Source of the DNA: Candidatus Heimdallarchaeota archaeon
GTDB taxonomy: Archaea; Asgardarchaeota; Heimdallarchaeia; Heimdallarchaeales; Heimdallarchaeaceae
Length of the DNA stretch: 44,766 nucleotides
NCBI GenBank assembly: GCA_023270155.1
Contig: JAGLTB010000001.1
Coordinates: forward strand, 1 to 44,766
Reading direction: 5' to 3'
Shown: in pieces, positions 32,611 through 40,787 of the stretch
Layout of the letters: every line of letters begins with the position of its first letter
Numbering within the stretch: position 1 is the stretch's first letter
Program-made: the position numbers and the translations under genes
The notes under the pieces: model-generated
Databases searched by the model: none
The model's input: only the letters and a program-made list of their open reading frames with translations
Told to the model about the DNA's origin: nothing

Positions 32611-33612
32611 ATGGGGCATAGAAGGGTAAGTGCTCCCCATCGATCATCATTGGGATATCGAAGGGTAAGAGCTAAGAGAATAGTCCCTGCACCTCGAGCT
32701 TGGCAAAAATACGAGGGTGCACCCAAGTTATTAGGATTTCTTGGATTTAAGGCAGGGATGACTCATTGTATATATATTGAAGATAAACCTCGCAGCCATC
32801 TGGTTAACAGAGAAGTAACGGTTGCAGTGACTTGTGTTGAAACACCACCTATGGTGGTTTTTGGTTTACGTGGTTATGCTAAAACACCTTATGGTTTGAA
32901 AATTATTGGTGATATTCGAACAATGGAGACCAAAGAGGAGTTAAGCAGAAGAGTAAAACCTCCAAAGAAATATGATTTCAAAAAAACACAAAAGAATTTT
33001 GAAAAACAGCTAGAGAAAATTGTAGAACTTAGAGCTGTAGTTCATACTCAGCCATATTTAACAGGAATAGGTATGAAATCACCCAATATAGCAGAAATCA
33101 AAATTGGATGCTCTGATATCAAAGAAGGATTCGAATATGGAATGTCTCTTTTAGGAAAAGAAGTACTAATTAGAGATGTATTCAAAACAGGAGAATTTGT
33201 TGATTCTGTAGGTGTAACTAAAGGTAAAGGTTTTCAGGGTCCAGTTAAAAGACATGGAGTAAAGATTTTACAACATAAATCAAAGGGAACCAAACGAGGT
33301 GTAGGCTCAATTGGTCCTTGGACACCAGCTCGAACAATGTGGACAATACCTAGATACGGACAAATGGGTTTTCATGTTAGAACAGAGTATAACAAGAGAG
33401 TTATGCAAATAGGCTCAGATGGAACACAAATTGTTCCTGATGGAGGATTTATTAAATATGGGGTAGTAAAAAACAATTATGTTTTGCTCAAGGGCTCCAT
33501 CCCAGGAACTAAGAAAAGAACAATTTTACTAAGAACCCCGATGAGAAAATCACCACAACCTGAAAAGGAGCCACAGATACTCTTTGTTTCAACAAAGAGT
33601 CAGCAAGGTTAG
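32611..33612 (+). CDS. rpl3: Large ribosomal subunit protein L3 (uL3)
   Basis: The 333-residue archaeal L3 begins MGHRRVSAPHRSSLGYRPR-like and has FLGFKAGMTHCIYIEDKP near residue 47-65, the GVTKGKGFQGPVKRHG loop near 203-218 that reaches the peptidyl transferase centre, and VGSIGPWTPARTMWT near 231. AGTGATTT precedes the ATG. First gene of L3-L4-L23-L2, the archaeal S10 cluster start; L4 follows within 16 bases. Confidence 0.97.
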   Translation: MGHRRVSAPHRSSLGYRRVRAKRIVPAPRAWQKYEGAPKLLGFLGFKAGMTHCIYIEDKPRSHLVNREVTVAVTCVETPPMVVFGLRGYAKTPYGLKIIGDIRTMETKEELSRRVKPPKKYDFKKTQKNFEKQLEKIVELRAVVHTQPYLTGIGMKSPNIAEIKIGCSDIKEGFEYGMSLLGKEVLIRDVFKTGEFVDSVGVTKGKGFQGPVKRHGVKILQHKSKGTKRGVGSIGPWTPARTMWTIPRYGQMGFHVRTEYNKRVMQIGSDGTQIVPDGGFIKYGVVKNNYVLLKGSIPGTKKRTILLRTPMRKSPQPEKEPQILFVSTKSQQG

Positions 33613-33628
33613 AATTGAGGAGATAAAG

Positions 33629-34420
33629 ATGAGCATATCATTATATTCAATTAAAGGTCAAAAAACAAGTGAAAAATTGGAATTACCAAATGTGTTTCAA
33701 ACTCCACTAAGGCCTGATGTTATTAAAAGAGCAGTTTTAGCTGAACAAAGCTGGAAAAAACAACCAAAAGGAGTAAGTCCTCAAGCAGGAAAATTAGTGT
33801 CTGTTGATAATTGGGGTACAGGCAGAGGTGTAGCAAGAGTTCCTAGAATAAAAGGATCTGGTACACACAGTGCTCAAAGAACCGCATTTATCCCTCAAGC
33901 AAGAGGAGGGCATAGAGCGCATCCCCCTAGATCTGAGAAAAGGATAATTGAAAAAATCAATAGAAAAGAACACTTATTAGCTCTTAAATCAGCAATCGCT
34001 TATACTGCAAATAAAGAAGCCATTATTCTACGAGGACATAGATTTGAGGGAAAAATCGAATTTCCAATAATAGTTGAATCTAAAGCTGAAGAAATTGAAA
34101 AAACAAAAGACGTAATAACACTCTTAGACAAATTAGGGTTATCACTTGATTTGATGAGAGTAAAACTAGGAAAGAAAATCCGTTCAGGAAAAGGAAAAGG
34201 AAGAGGGAGAAAATACAAAGTCCCAGTAGGTCCATTGATTGTAGTAAGTAACGATGAAAGTTCAATTATTAAAGCTGGAAGGAATGTTTTGGGAACTCAG
34301 ATAGTTAATGTCAACAAATTGACAACAGAACTATTAGCACCAGGCACTCATCCTGGAAGACTAACTATCTGGACGGAAGAAGCTATTAAAGCTCTAAATG
34401 AAAGGTTCGGTGATAAATAA
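33629..34420 (+). CDS. rpl4: Large ribosomal subunit protein L4 (uL4)
   Basis: The 263-residue archaeal L4 has the start SIKGQKTSEKLELP, the RPDVIKRAVLAEQS helix, a loop rich in Gly/Arg (NWGTGRGVARVPRIKGSG) that reaches the exit tunnel, and a GKGKGRGRKYKVPVGP block near 183-198. The frame is open upstream to 33584, but ATG at 33629 is chosen since GAGGAG precedes it and the longer form would overlap L3. The stop codon overlaps the L23 start by one base. Confidence 0.96.
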   Translation: MSISLYSIKGQKTSEKLELPNVFQTPLRPDVIKRAVLAEQSWKKQPKGVSPQAGKLVSVDNWGTGRGVARVPRIKGSGTHSAQRTAFIPQARGGHRAHPPRSEKRIIEKINRKEHLLALKSAIAYTANKEAIILRGHRFEGKIEFPIIVESKAEEIEKTKDVITLLDKLGLSLDLMRVKLGKKIRSGKGKGRGRKYKVPVGPLIVVSNDESSIIKAGRNVLGTQIVNVNKLTTELLAPGTHPGRLTIWTEEAIKALNERFGDK

Positions 34421-34680
34421 TGGATCCATATCAAGTAATTAAGAAACCTCTAATTTCGGAAAAAGCGTTCGAGCTAATTGAAAAAGAAAATAAATTAGTG
34501 ATTGAAGTAAATCTAAAGGCTACTAAGAAACAAATAAAGGAAGCAATTGAAAAACTATACAACGTAAAAGTAGAGAGTGTGAATACTCTGATTACACCAA
34601 AAGCACAAAAGAAAGCATACGTCAGACTAAGCGATTTTGATGATGCTGCAGATATTGCTTCAAGGATGGGACTATTCTAA
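34420..34680 (+). CDS. rpl23: Large ribosomal subunit protein L23 (uL23)
   Basis: The 86-residue protein shows L23 features: IKKPLISEKAFELIEKENKL start, a helix KATKKQIKEAIEKLYNVKVESVNTLI and the strand KKAYVRLSDFDDAADIASRMG. L23 sits at the tunnel exit and is the binding site for SRP and the translocon. Its ATG overlaps the stop of L4 by one base (TAATG), so the two are translationally coupled, and L2 follows after 4 to 13 bases. Confidence 0.96.
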   Translation: MDPYQVIKKPLISEKAFELIEKENKLVIEVNLKATKKQIKEAIEKLYNVKVESVNTLITPKAQKKAYVRLSDFDDAADIASRMGLF

Positions 34681-34693
34681 GTAAGTGATTAAG

Positions 34694-35428
34694 ATGGGTA
34701 AAAAAATATTAGTTCAAAGAAGAGGTAGAGGAACTTCACAATTCCGTGCAGCATCGCATAAAAAGAAAGGTAGCGTTAAATATAGGAAAATTTCTAAAAT
34801 AGAATACAGTGAAACAATAACTGGAGAAATTAAAGATATAGTACATGATCCAGGAAGAGGGGCACCTGTAGCAGTCGTTCTTTTCGAAGATGGGTTGAAG
34901 AAAATAGTTCTACCTTCTGAAGGTTTAAGAGTTGGCCAAATTATAGAATATGGTGCAGCTGCTACTATATGCCTTGGAAGCACAATGCCTTTACAATCTA
35001 TTCCGGACGGATCACCTGTATTTAATATTGAGTTAACTCCAGGTGATGGAGGTCGTTTAATTAGATCAAGTGGTGGTTATGCAACTATTTTAGGTCGTGA
35101 TAAAGGAAAAGTTACTTTGCAACTACCTAGTGGAGAAATGAAAGAAATCCCACAGAGATGTAGAGCTACAATAGGTATAGTTGCTGGTGGAGGAAGGACA
35201 GAAAGACCCTTCGTAAAAGCAGGAACCAAACATCACCATAAGAAAGCAAAAGGTCACTATTATCCAAAGGTAAGAGGAGTAGCAATGAATGCAGTATCTC
35301 ATCCACATGGTGGAGGTGCACACCAAAGTCCACCTCGTTCAACTACCGTATCAAGACACGCTCAACCTGGTAGAAAAGTTGGATTAATTGCTGCTAGACG
35401 AAGTGGAAGAAGAAGAGGCAAGAAATAA
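34694..35428 (+). CDS. rpl2: Large ribosomal subunit protein L2 (uL2)
   Basis: The 244-residue protein matches archaeal L2: MGKKILVQRRGRGTSQFRAAS start, the DPGRGAPVAVVLFEDG block near 57-72, and the C-terminal GVAMNAVSHPHGGGAHQ core (about 195-212), with the histidine needed for peptidyl transfer. GTGATT lies before the ATG; an in-frame GTG at 34685 would add three residues. It ends the ribosomal run: S19, L22 and S3, which usually follow, are replaced by PAC2. Confidence 0.96.
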   Translation: MGKKILVQRRGRGTSQFRAASHKKKGSVKYRKISKIEYSETITGEIKDIVHDPGRGAPVAVVLFEDGLKKIVLPSEGLRVGQIIEYGAAATICLGSTMPLQSIPDGSPVFNIELTPGDGGRLIRSSGGYATILGRDKGKVTLQLPSGEMKEIPQRCRATIGIVAGGGRTERPFVKAGTKHHHKKAKGHYYPKVRGVAMNAVSHPHGGGAHQSPPRSTTVSRHAQPGRKVGLIAARRSGRRRGKK

Positions 35429-35505
35429 TTTGCCTATTTTCTTAAACTATGATAGAACTTAGTCATTAAAAATAATAAGATTAATTTATACTAAAGGAGA
35501 TTAAA

Positions 35506-36246
35506 ATGGGAACTAAAAAAATATATGAGGATGTTGAATTCATTTTCAGGAGTCCTCAAAATTTTGAGGGTTGTACTCTGCTTAATGGTTGGCATGGGAT
35601 TGGTGAATGTGGTTTTATTTCAATGAGTCACATTGTTGATAATCTGAAAGCTGAACGAATTGGTTTCATAATTACTAATAATCTTCCACAATTTATAACA
35701 ATAAAAAACGAACAAATAACATTTCCCTTTGAGATTTACAGAAAAGACAATGTAGTAGTAATTTTACCTATATTCGAACCTATAAAATCTGAGCATTTGA
35801 AATTTACAAAGCGAATAGTAGATTGGTCTATAGATGAGAAATTCGAGCAATCTATACTTGTTGGTGGTTTAGATAAACGATTGGAAGATGACCACAACAT
35901 GAAAGCAATATACACCAACGCATATTTAGACAAAAAGAAAGATACAAACGTTCCAATATTAAATGAGGGACTATATGTTACAGGACCTCTAGCTTATATG
36001 CTAATGTTCTATGAATTAAATTCATTTCCTGCAGTTTCACTATTGCCATATGCGGAAAGATCAAGACCTGATCCAATTGCTGCTAGTGTTGCTGTTGAGA
36101 AGATAAATCATCTGTTAGACATTGAAGTAAATGTGAAGGAATTGCTAGACGAGGCAGAAAAAATAGAGAAGGAAATTGAAGCACTCATAAAAGCTAGCAG
36201 ACCTACAGAAAGAGAAAAAGATTCGGATAAAGGGATGTTTGTCTGA
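35506..36246 (+). CDS. PAC2-family proteasome assembly chaperone
   Basis: The 246-residue protein has the PAC2 fold: FRSPQNFEGCTLLNGWHGIGECGFISMSHIVDNL near 14-45 (shown in two parts by motif LLNGWHGIGECG), the VVVILPIFEP strand, a SILVGGLD turn near residue 118, ALYVTGPLAYM-like GLYVTGPLAYML near 160, and the end with DPIAASVAVEKINHLLDIEV. PAC2 proteins assist 20S proteasome assembly in eukaryotes; archaeal forms (PbaB-like) are less well defined. GGAGA is the ribosome-binding site. It follows L2 by 77 bases. Confidence 0.88.
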   Translation: MGTKKIYEDVEFIFRSPQNFEGCTLLNGWHGIGECGFISMSHIVDNLKAERIGFIITNNLPQFITIKNEQITFPFEIYRKDNVVVILPIFEPIKSEHLKFTKRIVDWSIDEKFEQSILVGGLDKRLEDDHNMKAIYTNAYLDKKKDTNVPILNEGLYVTGPLAYMLMFYELNSFPAVSLLPYAERSRPDPIAASVAVEKINHLLDIEVNVKELLDEAEKIEKEIEALIKASRPTEREKDSDKGMFV

Positions 36247-36273
36247 AATAATTTTGTCGTAAAAGACTATAAA

Positions 36274-37392
36274 TTAAATTTCATAGTCTATTTCTTCATC
36301 TTTATCTACTGGCAAGTATTCTTCTGATATCGTAATATCAAACGCTTGTCTGAATTTTTCTGATTCTTTAATAATTTTTTTAGTTATTTCTTCTAGCTTT
36401 TCAGCTAGTTTTTTTATTCCTATTTTATTCTTCAGCGAGATTTGAAATTCTATATGTAAATCTCTTGAAATATTCACTTTCTCCTTTTCAGAGAGTAGAT
36501 CAATTTTATTGAGTACTTTTATAATAGGTGTATCAGGAAATTCATTGGTTATTTCTTCAATAAGATTCAGTTGCTCATTCAAGGGTATTTCAGCATCTTT
36601 AGATACATCAAACATGAAAACAATAATATCGGAAATATATCGAATCGTTGCTATGCTCTGACGTTCTATCATACTCCTTTCCTTTATTGGTCTATCTAAT
36701 ATTCCTGGAGTGTCTACAATTTGAATCTTCATGAATTCATACTCTCTATGACCGAAGACAATCTGCTTGGTTGTAAAAGGATACTCCCCGACCTCTGGGA
36801 TCCCAGAAGAAATATCTCTCACAAGTGATGATTTACCTACATTTGGGGCACCAGCAATAACGATAGTTGGTAATAAAACATTGAAATCTGGGAATGTTTT
36901 TAGTTTTTTTACTGTTCTTATCAAGTATTTTACATCCCCCGTAGCTTTTTTGATAAGAGAAGCAAATCTTCCTCCTGTTTCTCTTCGAATCTTTGCCATT
37001 TCGAGTGGATGTTCTGTTTGATACAATTTGACAAGTTGTTCCCTTTCTATGTCTTTGATTTTCTGCGATATTCCTCCTAGTCTACCTAGGATCTTTCTTA
37101 TTTTGTCCACATTTCCAATCAAATTACATATTTCAAAGTAAAACGGATGAATGTCGTTAATCCATGGAAATTGGTTGACAATTCTATCTAATCTGTTTGT
37201 CATTTCAAGTGATAGGATAGTTATTCGTTCTTTTTCAGCTTCTGCTATTATCTCTTCTCTTGTTTTACGTTTTTTTGACGATTTTCTTCTAATATCAGAT
37301 ATTTTTTTAAAAGAAACAGATATGATCTCCGATATGGGTGAAATATAGCTTATTCTTCTAAAGGGATTTCCTGCCTGCTGAGATTTATTCAA
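36274..37392 (-). CDS. nog1: NOG1-family ribosome-biogenesis GTPase
   Basis: NOG1 is an Obg-class GTPase acting in large-subunit assembly in archaea and eukaryotes. The 372-residue protein has the N-terminal helical NOG1 domain (about 50-165), then G1 GAPNVGKSS near 184, G2 TTKQIVFGHRE, G3 DTPGILDRP near 222, and G4 NKID near 287. The coding start is the TTG at 37392, overlapping the stop of the TrpRS gene (TTGA), so the two are coupled. The first 45 residues are not conserved in known homologues. Confidence 0.92.
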   Translation of the reverse strand: MNKSQQAGNPFRRISYISPISEIISVSFKKISDIRRKSSKKRKTREEIIAEAEKERITILSLEMTNRLDRIVNQFPWINDIHPFYFEICNLIGNVDKIRKILGRLGGISQKIKDIEREQLVKLYQTEHPLEMAKIRRETGGRFASLIKKATGDVKYLIRTVKKLKTFPDFNVLLPTIVIAGAPNVGKSSLVRDISSGIPEVGEYPFTTKQIVFGHREYEFMKIQIVDTPGILDRPIKERSMIERQSIATIRYISDIIVFMFDVSKDAEIPLNEQLNLIEEITNEFPDTPIIKVLNKIDLLSEKEKVNISRDLHIEFQISLKNKIGIKKLAEKLEEITKKIIKESEKFRQAFDITISEEYLPVDKDEEIDYEI

Positions 37393-38516
37393 AAAGAATC
37401 ATCCTCTCTGTTTAGAACTGATAAATCAATTTCGTGATCAAAGTATTTTTCTAGGTTCTTAATAACCTCTTTCTTTCTGTTGTTATGTTGTTTTTGGTGG
37501 TTTAATATCATTTCTATTAGTCGTGGTTTACAGTCTAAACCACAAATCAATTCACCGTCTTTGCATCCCTTGCGTATTTCACTCATTTCCTTATCATCTT
37601 TCACGAAGTACTTCTCAAACCAATCATAAATGGTACAAACATCTGAATTTGCACCTAGTTTTTGTTGTTCTTTTACTGTAGATCTGCCACCAGTAAGAGC
37701 ATTCATAATTTTTCTCTTTATCGTTTTTTCGTCATCACTTAAGAAAACACAACTTTCAGGAGCAGAAGAAGACATTGGTTTTCCTGTTAATCCCTTCAAG
37801 AATCTAATATAAAGTGATGTTGGAGAAGTTATTTTTCTTTTTCTAGCAATATCCCTTGTCAACCTGATAAACACATCTTGATCGAGCCCTACAGGAACAA
37901 CAACAGGTAGATTGTGATCTGTTGTAGGATGAAGAATGTGTGCAGCTTGAATACAAGAATAAAAGACAGTACCTACATTTTCTTCACCAGTTAGCCCTAG
38001 TGCTGCTTTTATTGCATTATATGTTTGATTCACTGAAAAACTTAAAGCTAAATACTGAATTCGAGGTGTTATACTTGAGATATATGCATGGACATTATCT
38101 GGTTTGAATCCAAGAGCAAAAATATCCACAGCGTTTTCTAATGATAATTTGTATGTTTCACCTATACTATCAACTTTCCGAAAAACATATTTTTCGTCAT
38201 CTGAAAGAGGCAGAAAAAAATCACAATTGTATTTTTCTTGGATAAAGCGGATTAACTCAAACAGAATAAAGTGACCATAGTGTAGATCACTAGATGGACC
38301 ACGACCACTAATTATTGCAAATTTCTTATTTTGTTCTGCTCTATCAACTATCTTGTTAAAATCTCTATGAGCAAAAACCACTCCTCTTCTAAAGAATATA
38401 TTCTCTCTTCCTATTTTTGGCAATAATTTATCTATTCTTGAAATCCCAAATTCCTCAAGAATTCTATCATAATCTGTTCTTTTCTCAATATTTTGGATTT
38501 CATCTTCTATATTCAT
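37389..38516 (-). CDS. trpS: Tryptophanyl-tRNA synthetase
   Basis: TrpRS charges tRNA-Trp with tryptophan. The 375-residue class I synthetase has the HIGH-type motif DLHYGHFI near 80, the VPVGLDQDVFIRLTRDIA block near 212 and the KMSKS-type KPMSSSAPE near 246, consistent with the archaeal/eukaryotic family. ATG at 38516 is preferred because AAAGGATGAT lies just before it; an upstream ATG at 38543 is in frame. It heads a two-gene operon with NOG1. A striking nested inverted repeat lies 52 to 114 bases upstream of this start. Confidence 0.96.
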   Translation of the reverse strand: MNIEDEIQNIEKRTDYDRILEEFGISRIDKLLPKIGRENIFFRRGVVFAHRDFNKIVDRAEQNKKFAIISGRGPSSDLHYGHFILFELIRFIQEKYNCDFFLPLSDDEKYVFRKVDSIGETYKLSLENAVDIFALGFKPDNVHAYISSITPRIQYLALSFSVNQTYNAIKAALGLTGEENVGTVFYSCIQAAHILHPTTDHNLPVVVPVGLDQDVFIRLTRDIARKRKITSPTSLYIRFLKGLTGKPMSSSAPESCVFLSDDEKTIKRKIMNALTGGRSTVKEQQKLGANSDVCTIYDWFEKYFVKDDKEMSEIRKGCKDGELICGLDCKPRLIEMILNHQKQHNNRKKEVIKNLEKYFDHEIDLSVLNREDDSF

Positions 38517-38832
38517 ACAAATCATCCTTTCCAAAGGGAACATAAAGAAACTGTAGAGTATACGGATTTGGACTGTACCCTACTTCATTGTTGATAGGGT
38601 AAAAATCATAAATGGTTAATTCCAGTCCAATTGATCACTCTCATTGCTTTTTTGGAAAAAATGATTTATAAGAATATCGCCTATTAAATTACAGTTTACA
38701 GAATACACAAAATTATGCAGAAACCGTTCTAGACTATTATAATTTAGATTTCTCTGTGTTTAAATAATCTAATATAATTAGAAGAGTGAGATTGGAAATT
38801 TCATGTAAAAACAAGAAAGTTGTAGGATTTTC
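38517..38832. other. Divergent intergenic region between trpS and the 466-residue gene
   Basis: Besides the nested inverted repeat, it contains a palindrome TCTAAT-ATA-ATTAGA at 38768-38782. No RNA gene or reading frame could be supported. Confidence 0.5.
38568..38630 (-). promoter_or_regulatory. Nested inverted repeat upstream of trpS
   Basis: TTGGACTGTACCCTA at 38568-38582 is complementary in two parts: TAGGGTA (38595-38601) pairs with TACCCTA, and CAGTCCAA (38623-38630) pairs with TTGGACTG. This gives a 7-base inner and 8-base outer helix, with a 12-base loop and a 21-base one-sided bulge. The 3' side as read toward trpS ends 51 bases before the trpS ATG. It may be a leader structure, an operator or a small RNA. 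Confidence 0.55.
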
Positions 38833-40233
38833 ATGATAAGAAAAAACACTAAGGATTCTATTATTCCTTTAGAATGGAGGCAACAAGATAACAAAGTAAG
38901 TATAGAGGTACTGGAAATCAAAAATAGTGATAATGCAGGAGTATCAAGCTTACTAAATGAGCTATGTTCAAGAAATGTTTCTTTTTCCATTAAATTCGAT
39001 AACAATAAGCAGTATCTTATACTCTACAATTTTTTTACCAAAGAAGCGGATATAGAAAGAAGGAAAGAATTAATACACTATTTGAAAAAAACATACTCTC
39101 TTCAAAATCTAACAAACGCAAATTCAATATTCATTCCTAGAATCAAGAAAATAGATCAAGAAGATATAGTTCTCAAATTGAAACTTGCAGATAATGATAC
39201 TCTGTTCTCTTTTGCTTGTATGCTTTCCTCAATCGATTCTAGAGCTCAGAATTTAAAGAAAAAAGTAACAAAATTTATTTTTGATTTGCTGCAAGCAGAA
39301 ATCTTCTCAATCGTTCTTTCACACATTCCTTCTTACCGTAAAGGTGGTGAAATATCACCAAAATGGGGAATGATGTTAATATCCAAATCAAATAATTTTA
39401 ATGATGTTATAAAGAAAAGAAAGCAATTCCTGCATTATCTTAAAACAAGCTCAACAAAATTAAATTGCAAGCTTACTTCAATCTCAAAAAGAGCTATTAT
39501 TAGACACGAAGCTAATTTTCGCTTTTTTGTTCCTTGGATAAAGCATGAAGGCTTATTCTTAGATACAATTAATATTGATAAACTATTAAGAACAAGAAAG
39601 ACCATAATGAAAGATAGCATAAAAAGAAAATCAAATGATATACCTTTTAACACCCATCTACAAAAATCATCAAAGAAACCTAGTTTAAAGAGTGTTTCCT
39701 TGTTTAAACCCTTTCCGTCCGTAAAGGAAATGAACACTGAAGTCGAAATATCTGATAATAAAATAGCTGCGGAATCATCTACAATCAATCCGAGAAATAA
39801 TGAGAAAATAGAGGAAATTCCTGCTCCTAGCACTTTAGATGATCTTACAGTCCCCCTACCTAGAACTGTGAATACAACCTTTGATGCAGAATATCTTAAA
39901 GTAAGAATTAATAAGGTCTTTAAAGAATTTGATTTTAAGGAAACAGTAATTTTTGAAGATTCATTTGACTTAGTGTTGCGTAAGGAATCATTTTACATTT
40001 TTGTTAAATTTTATCAGGAAATATTAAATCAAACAAATGCTCATGAAATAGTTGATACTCTAAGCTCTGTAGCAGGATTGAGAAATGATTTTTTGTGTAT
40101 TGTAGTTGCTGATGTTATAGAAGAGGGATCAAAAAACGTGCTACATGAATTCAACATTCTCCATTTAACATTAAGTGATGTTCTTTTGAATGACGCCTTA
40201 AAAGCTAAAATTTACAATACGATTCTTGCCTAA
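38833..40233 (+). CDS. Hypothetical protein with possible HerA/VirB4 N-domain-like region
   Basis: This 466-residue soluble protein is not recognised. It has an N-terminal alpha/beta region (about 1-250) with a strand-rich central section (FSIVLSHIPSYRKGG, WGMMLISKSNN) that faintly recalls the region before the P-loop of HerA/VirB4 ATPases, including the one at 491-3328. A low-complexity polar linker lies at about 265-340, and a C-terminal alpha/beta domain (about 350-466) has VLRKESFYIFVKFYQEIL and FLCIVVADVIEEG. No P-loop, zinc finger or membrane segment is present. It starts with an ATG without a clear ribosome-binding site. Confidence 0.65.
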   Translation: MIRKNTKDSIIPLEWRQQDNKVSIEVLEIKNSDNAGVSSLLNELCSRNVSFSIKFDNNKQYLILYNFFTKEADIERRKELIHYLKKTYSLQNLTNANSIFIPRIKKIDQEDIVLKLKLADNDTLFSFACMLSSIDSRAQNLKKKVTKFIFDLLQAEIFSIVLSHIPSYRKGGEISPKWGMMLISKSNNFNDVIKKRKQFLHYLKTSSTKLNCKLTSISKRAIIRHEANFRFFVPWIKHEGLFLDTINIDKLLRTRKTIMKDSIKRKSNDIPFNTHLQKSSKKPSLKSVSLFKPFPSVKEMNTEVEISDNKIAAESSTINPRNNEKIEEIPAPSTLDDLTVPLPRTVNTTFDAEYLKVRINKVFKEFDFKETVIFEDSFDLVLRKESFYIFVKFYQEILNQTNAHEIVDTLSSVAGLRNDFLCIVVADVIEEGSKNVLHEFNILHLTLSDVLLNDALKAKIYNTILA

Positions 40234-40390
40234 AATCATTTCAACATTTATTGAAACAAATGTAATTCACTTAGATATTCCTTTATGAGACTCTTACGTT
40301 TGTTGATTAGTTTCGATTTTCATCTAAAAAATTCAAAACTATGTTTCCGTATTACAGAAGCTTTTCAGTAATGTGAAAAAACAGATAGCT

Positions 40391-40783
40391 ATGGGGGAAA
40401 AAGAATCCAAAATAAAATCTTACATTGCAAGCGTTGTTAAAAAATATTTACCAAAACACGAGGAAATTATCCATAGTGGGATATTTCTTATTCTATCCAA
40501 GGAAGAGAATTTAGACATCCCTGATTGGTATCATAACGGTTATTCTGTAATTTCGGAAACCATCTCCTGTTTCCTACAGAACCTCTGTAAAAGTAGAACA
40601 GTAACTTTTTCTGGTGATGGTTTATATAAAATAACAACAGATGATATAGGAATTCCTGCTGAAGATTTAGAGAAAGCAAAACTTAATCTGGAGACATTTT
40701 TGGCTGATTATGAAACCGGAATTCAAATAGTTAAGGAAGCAAACAGAGTTTTTAAATCAAGCAATATGGGTGTCGTTGGTTGA
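40391..40783 (+). CDS. Small hypothetical protein
   Basis: I do not recognise this 130-residue protein. It is charged and mostly helical, with no membrane segment and no metal-binding motif. The first part (KIKSYIASVVKKYLPKHEEI) and the last part (AKLNLETFLADYETGIQIVKEANRVF) are amphipathic helices; the middle has VTFSGDGLYKITTDDIGIP. An in-frame GTG at 40373 would add six residues. It lies 157 bases after the 466-residue gene and is convergent with the HD gene, 4 bases apart. Confidence 0.6.
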   Translation: MGEKESKIKSYIASVVKKYLPKHEEIIHSGIFLILSKEENLDIPDWYHNGYSVISETISCFLQNLCKSRTVTFSGDGLYKITTDDIGIPAEDLEKAKLNLETFLADYETGIQIVKEANRVFKSSNMGVVG

Positions 40784-40787
40784 AGTT

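Noticed and set aside
38777-39005. Minus-strand 75-codon frame before the 466-residue gene
   Set aside because: It overlaps the start of the plus-strand gene and lacks any start signal or conserved feature.
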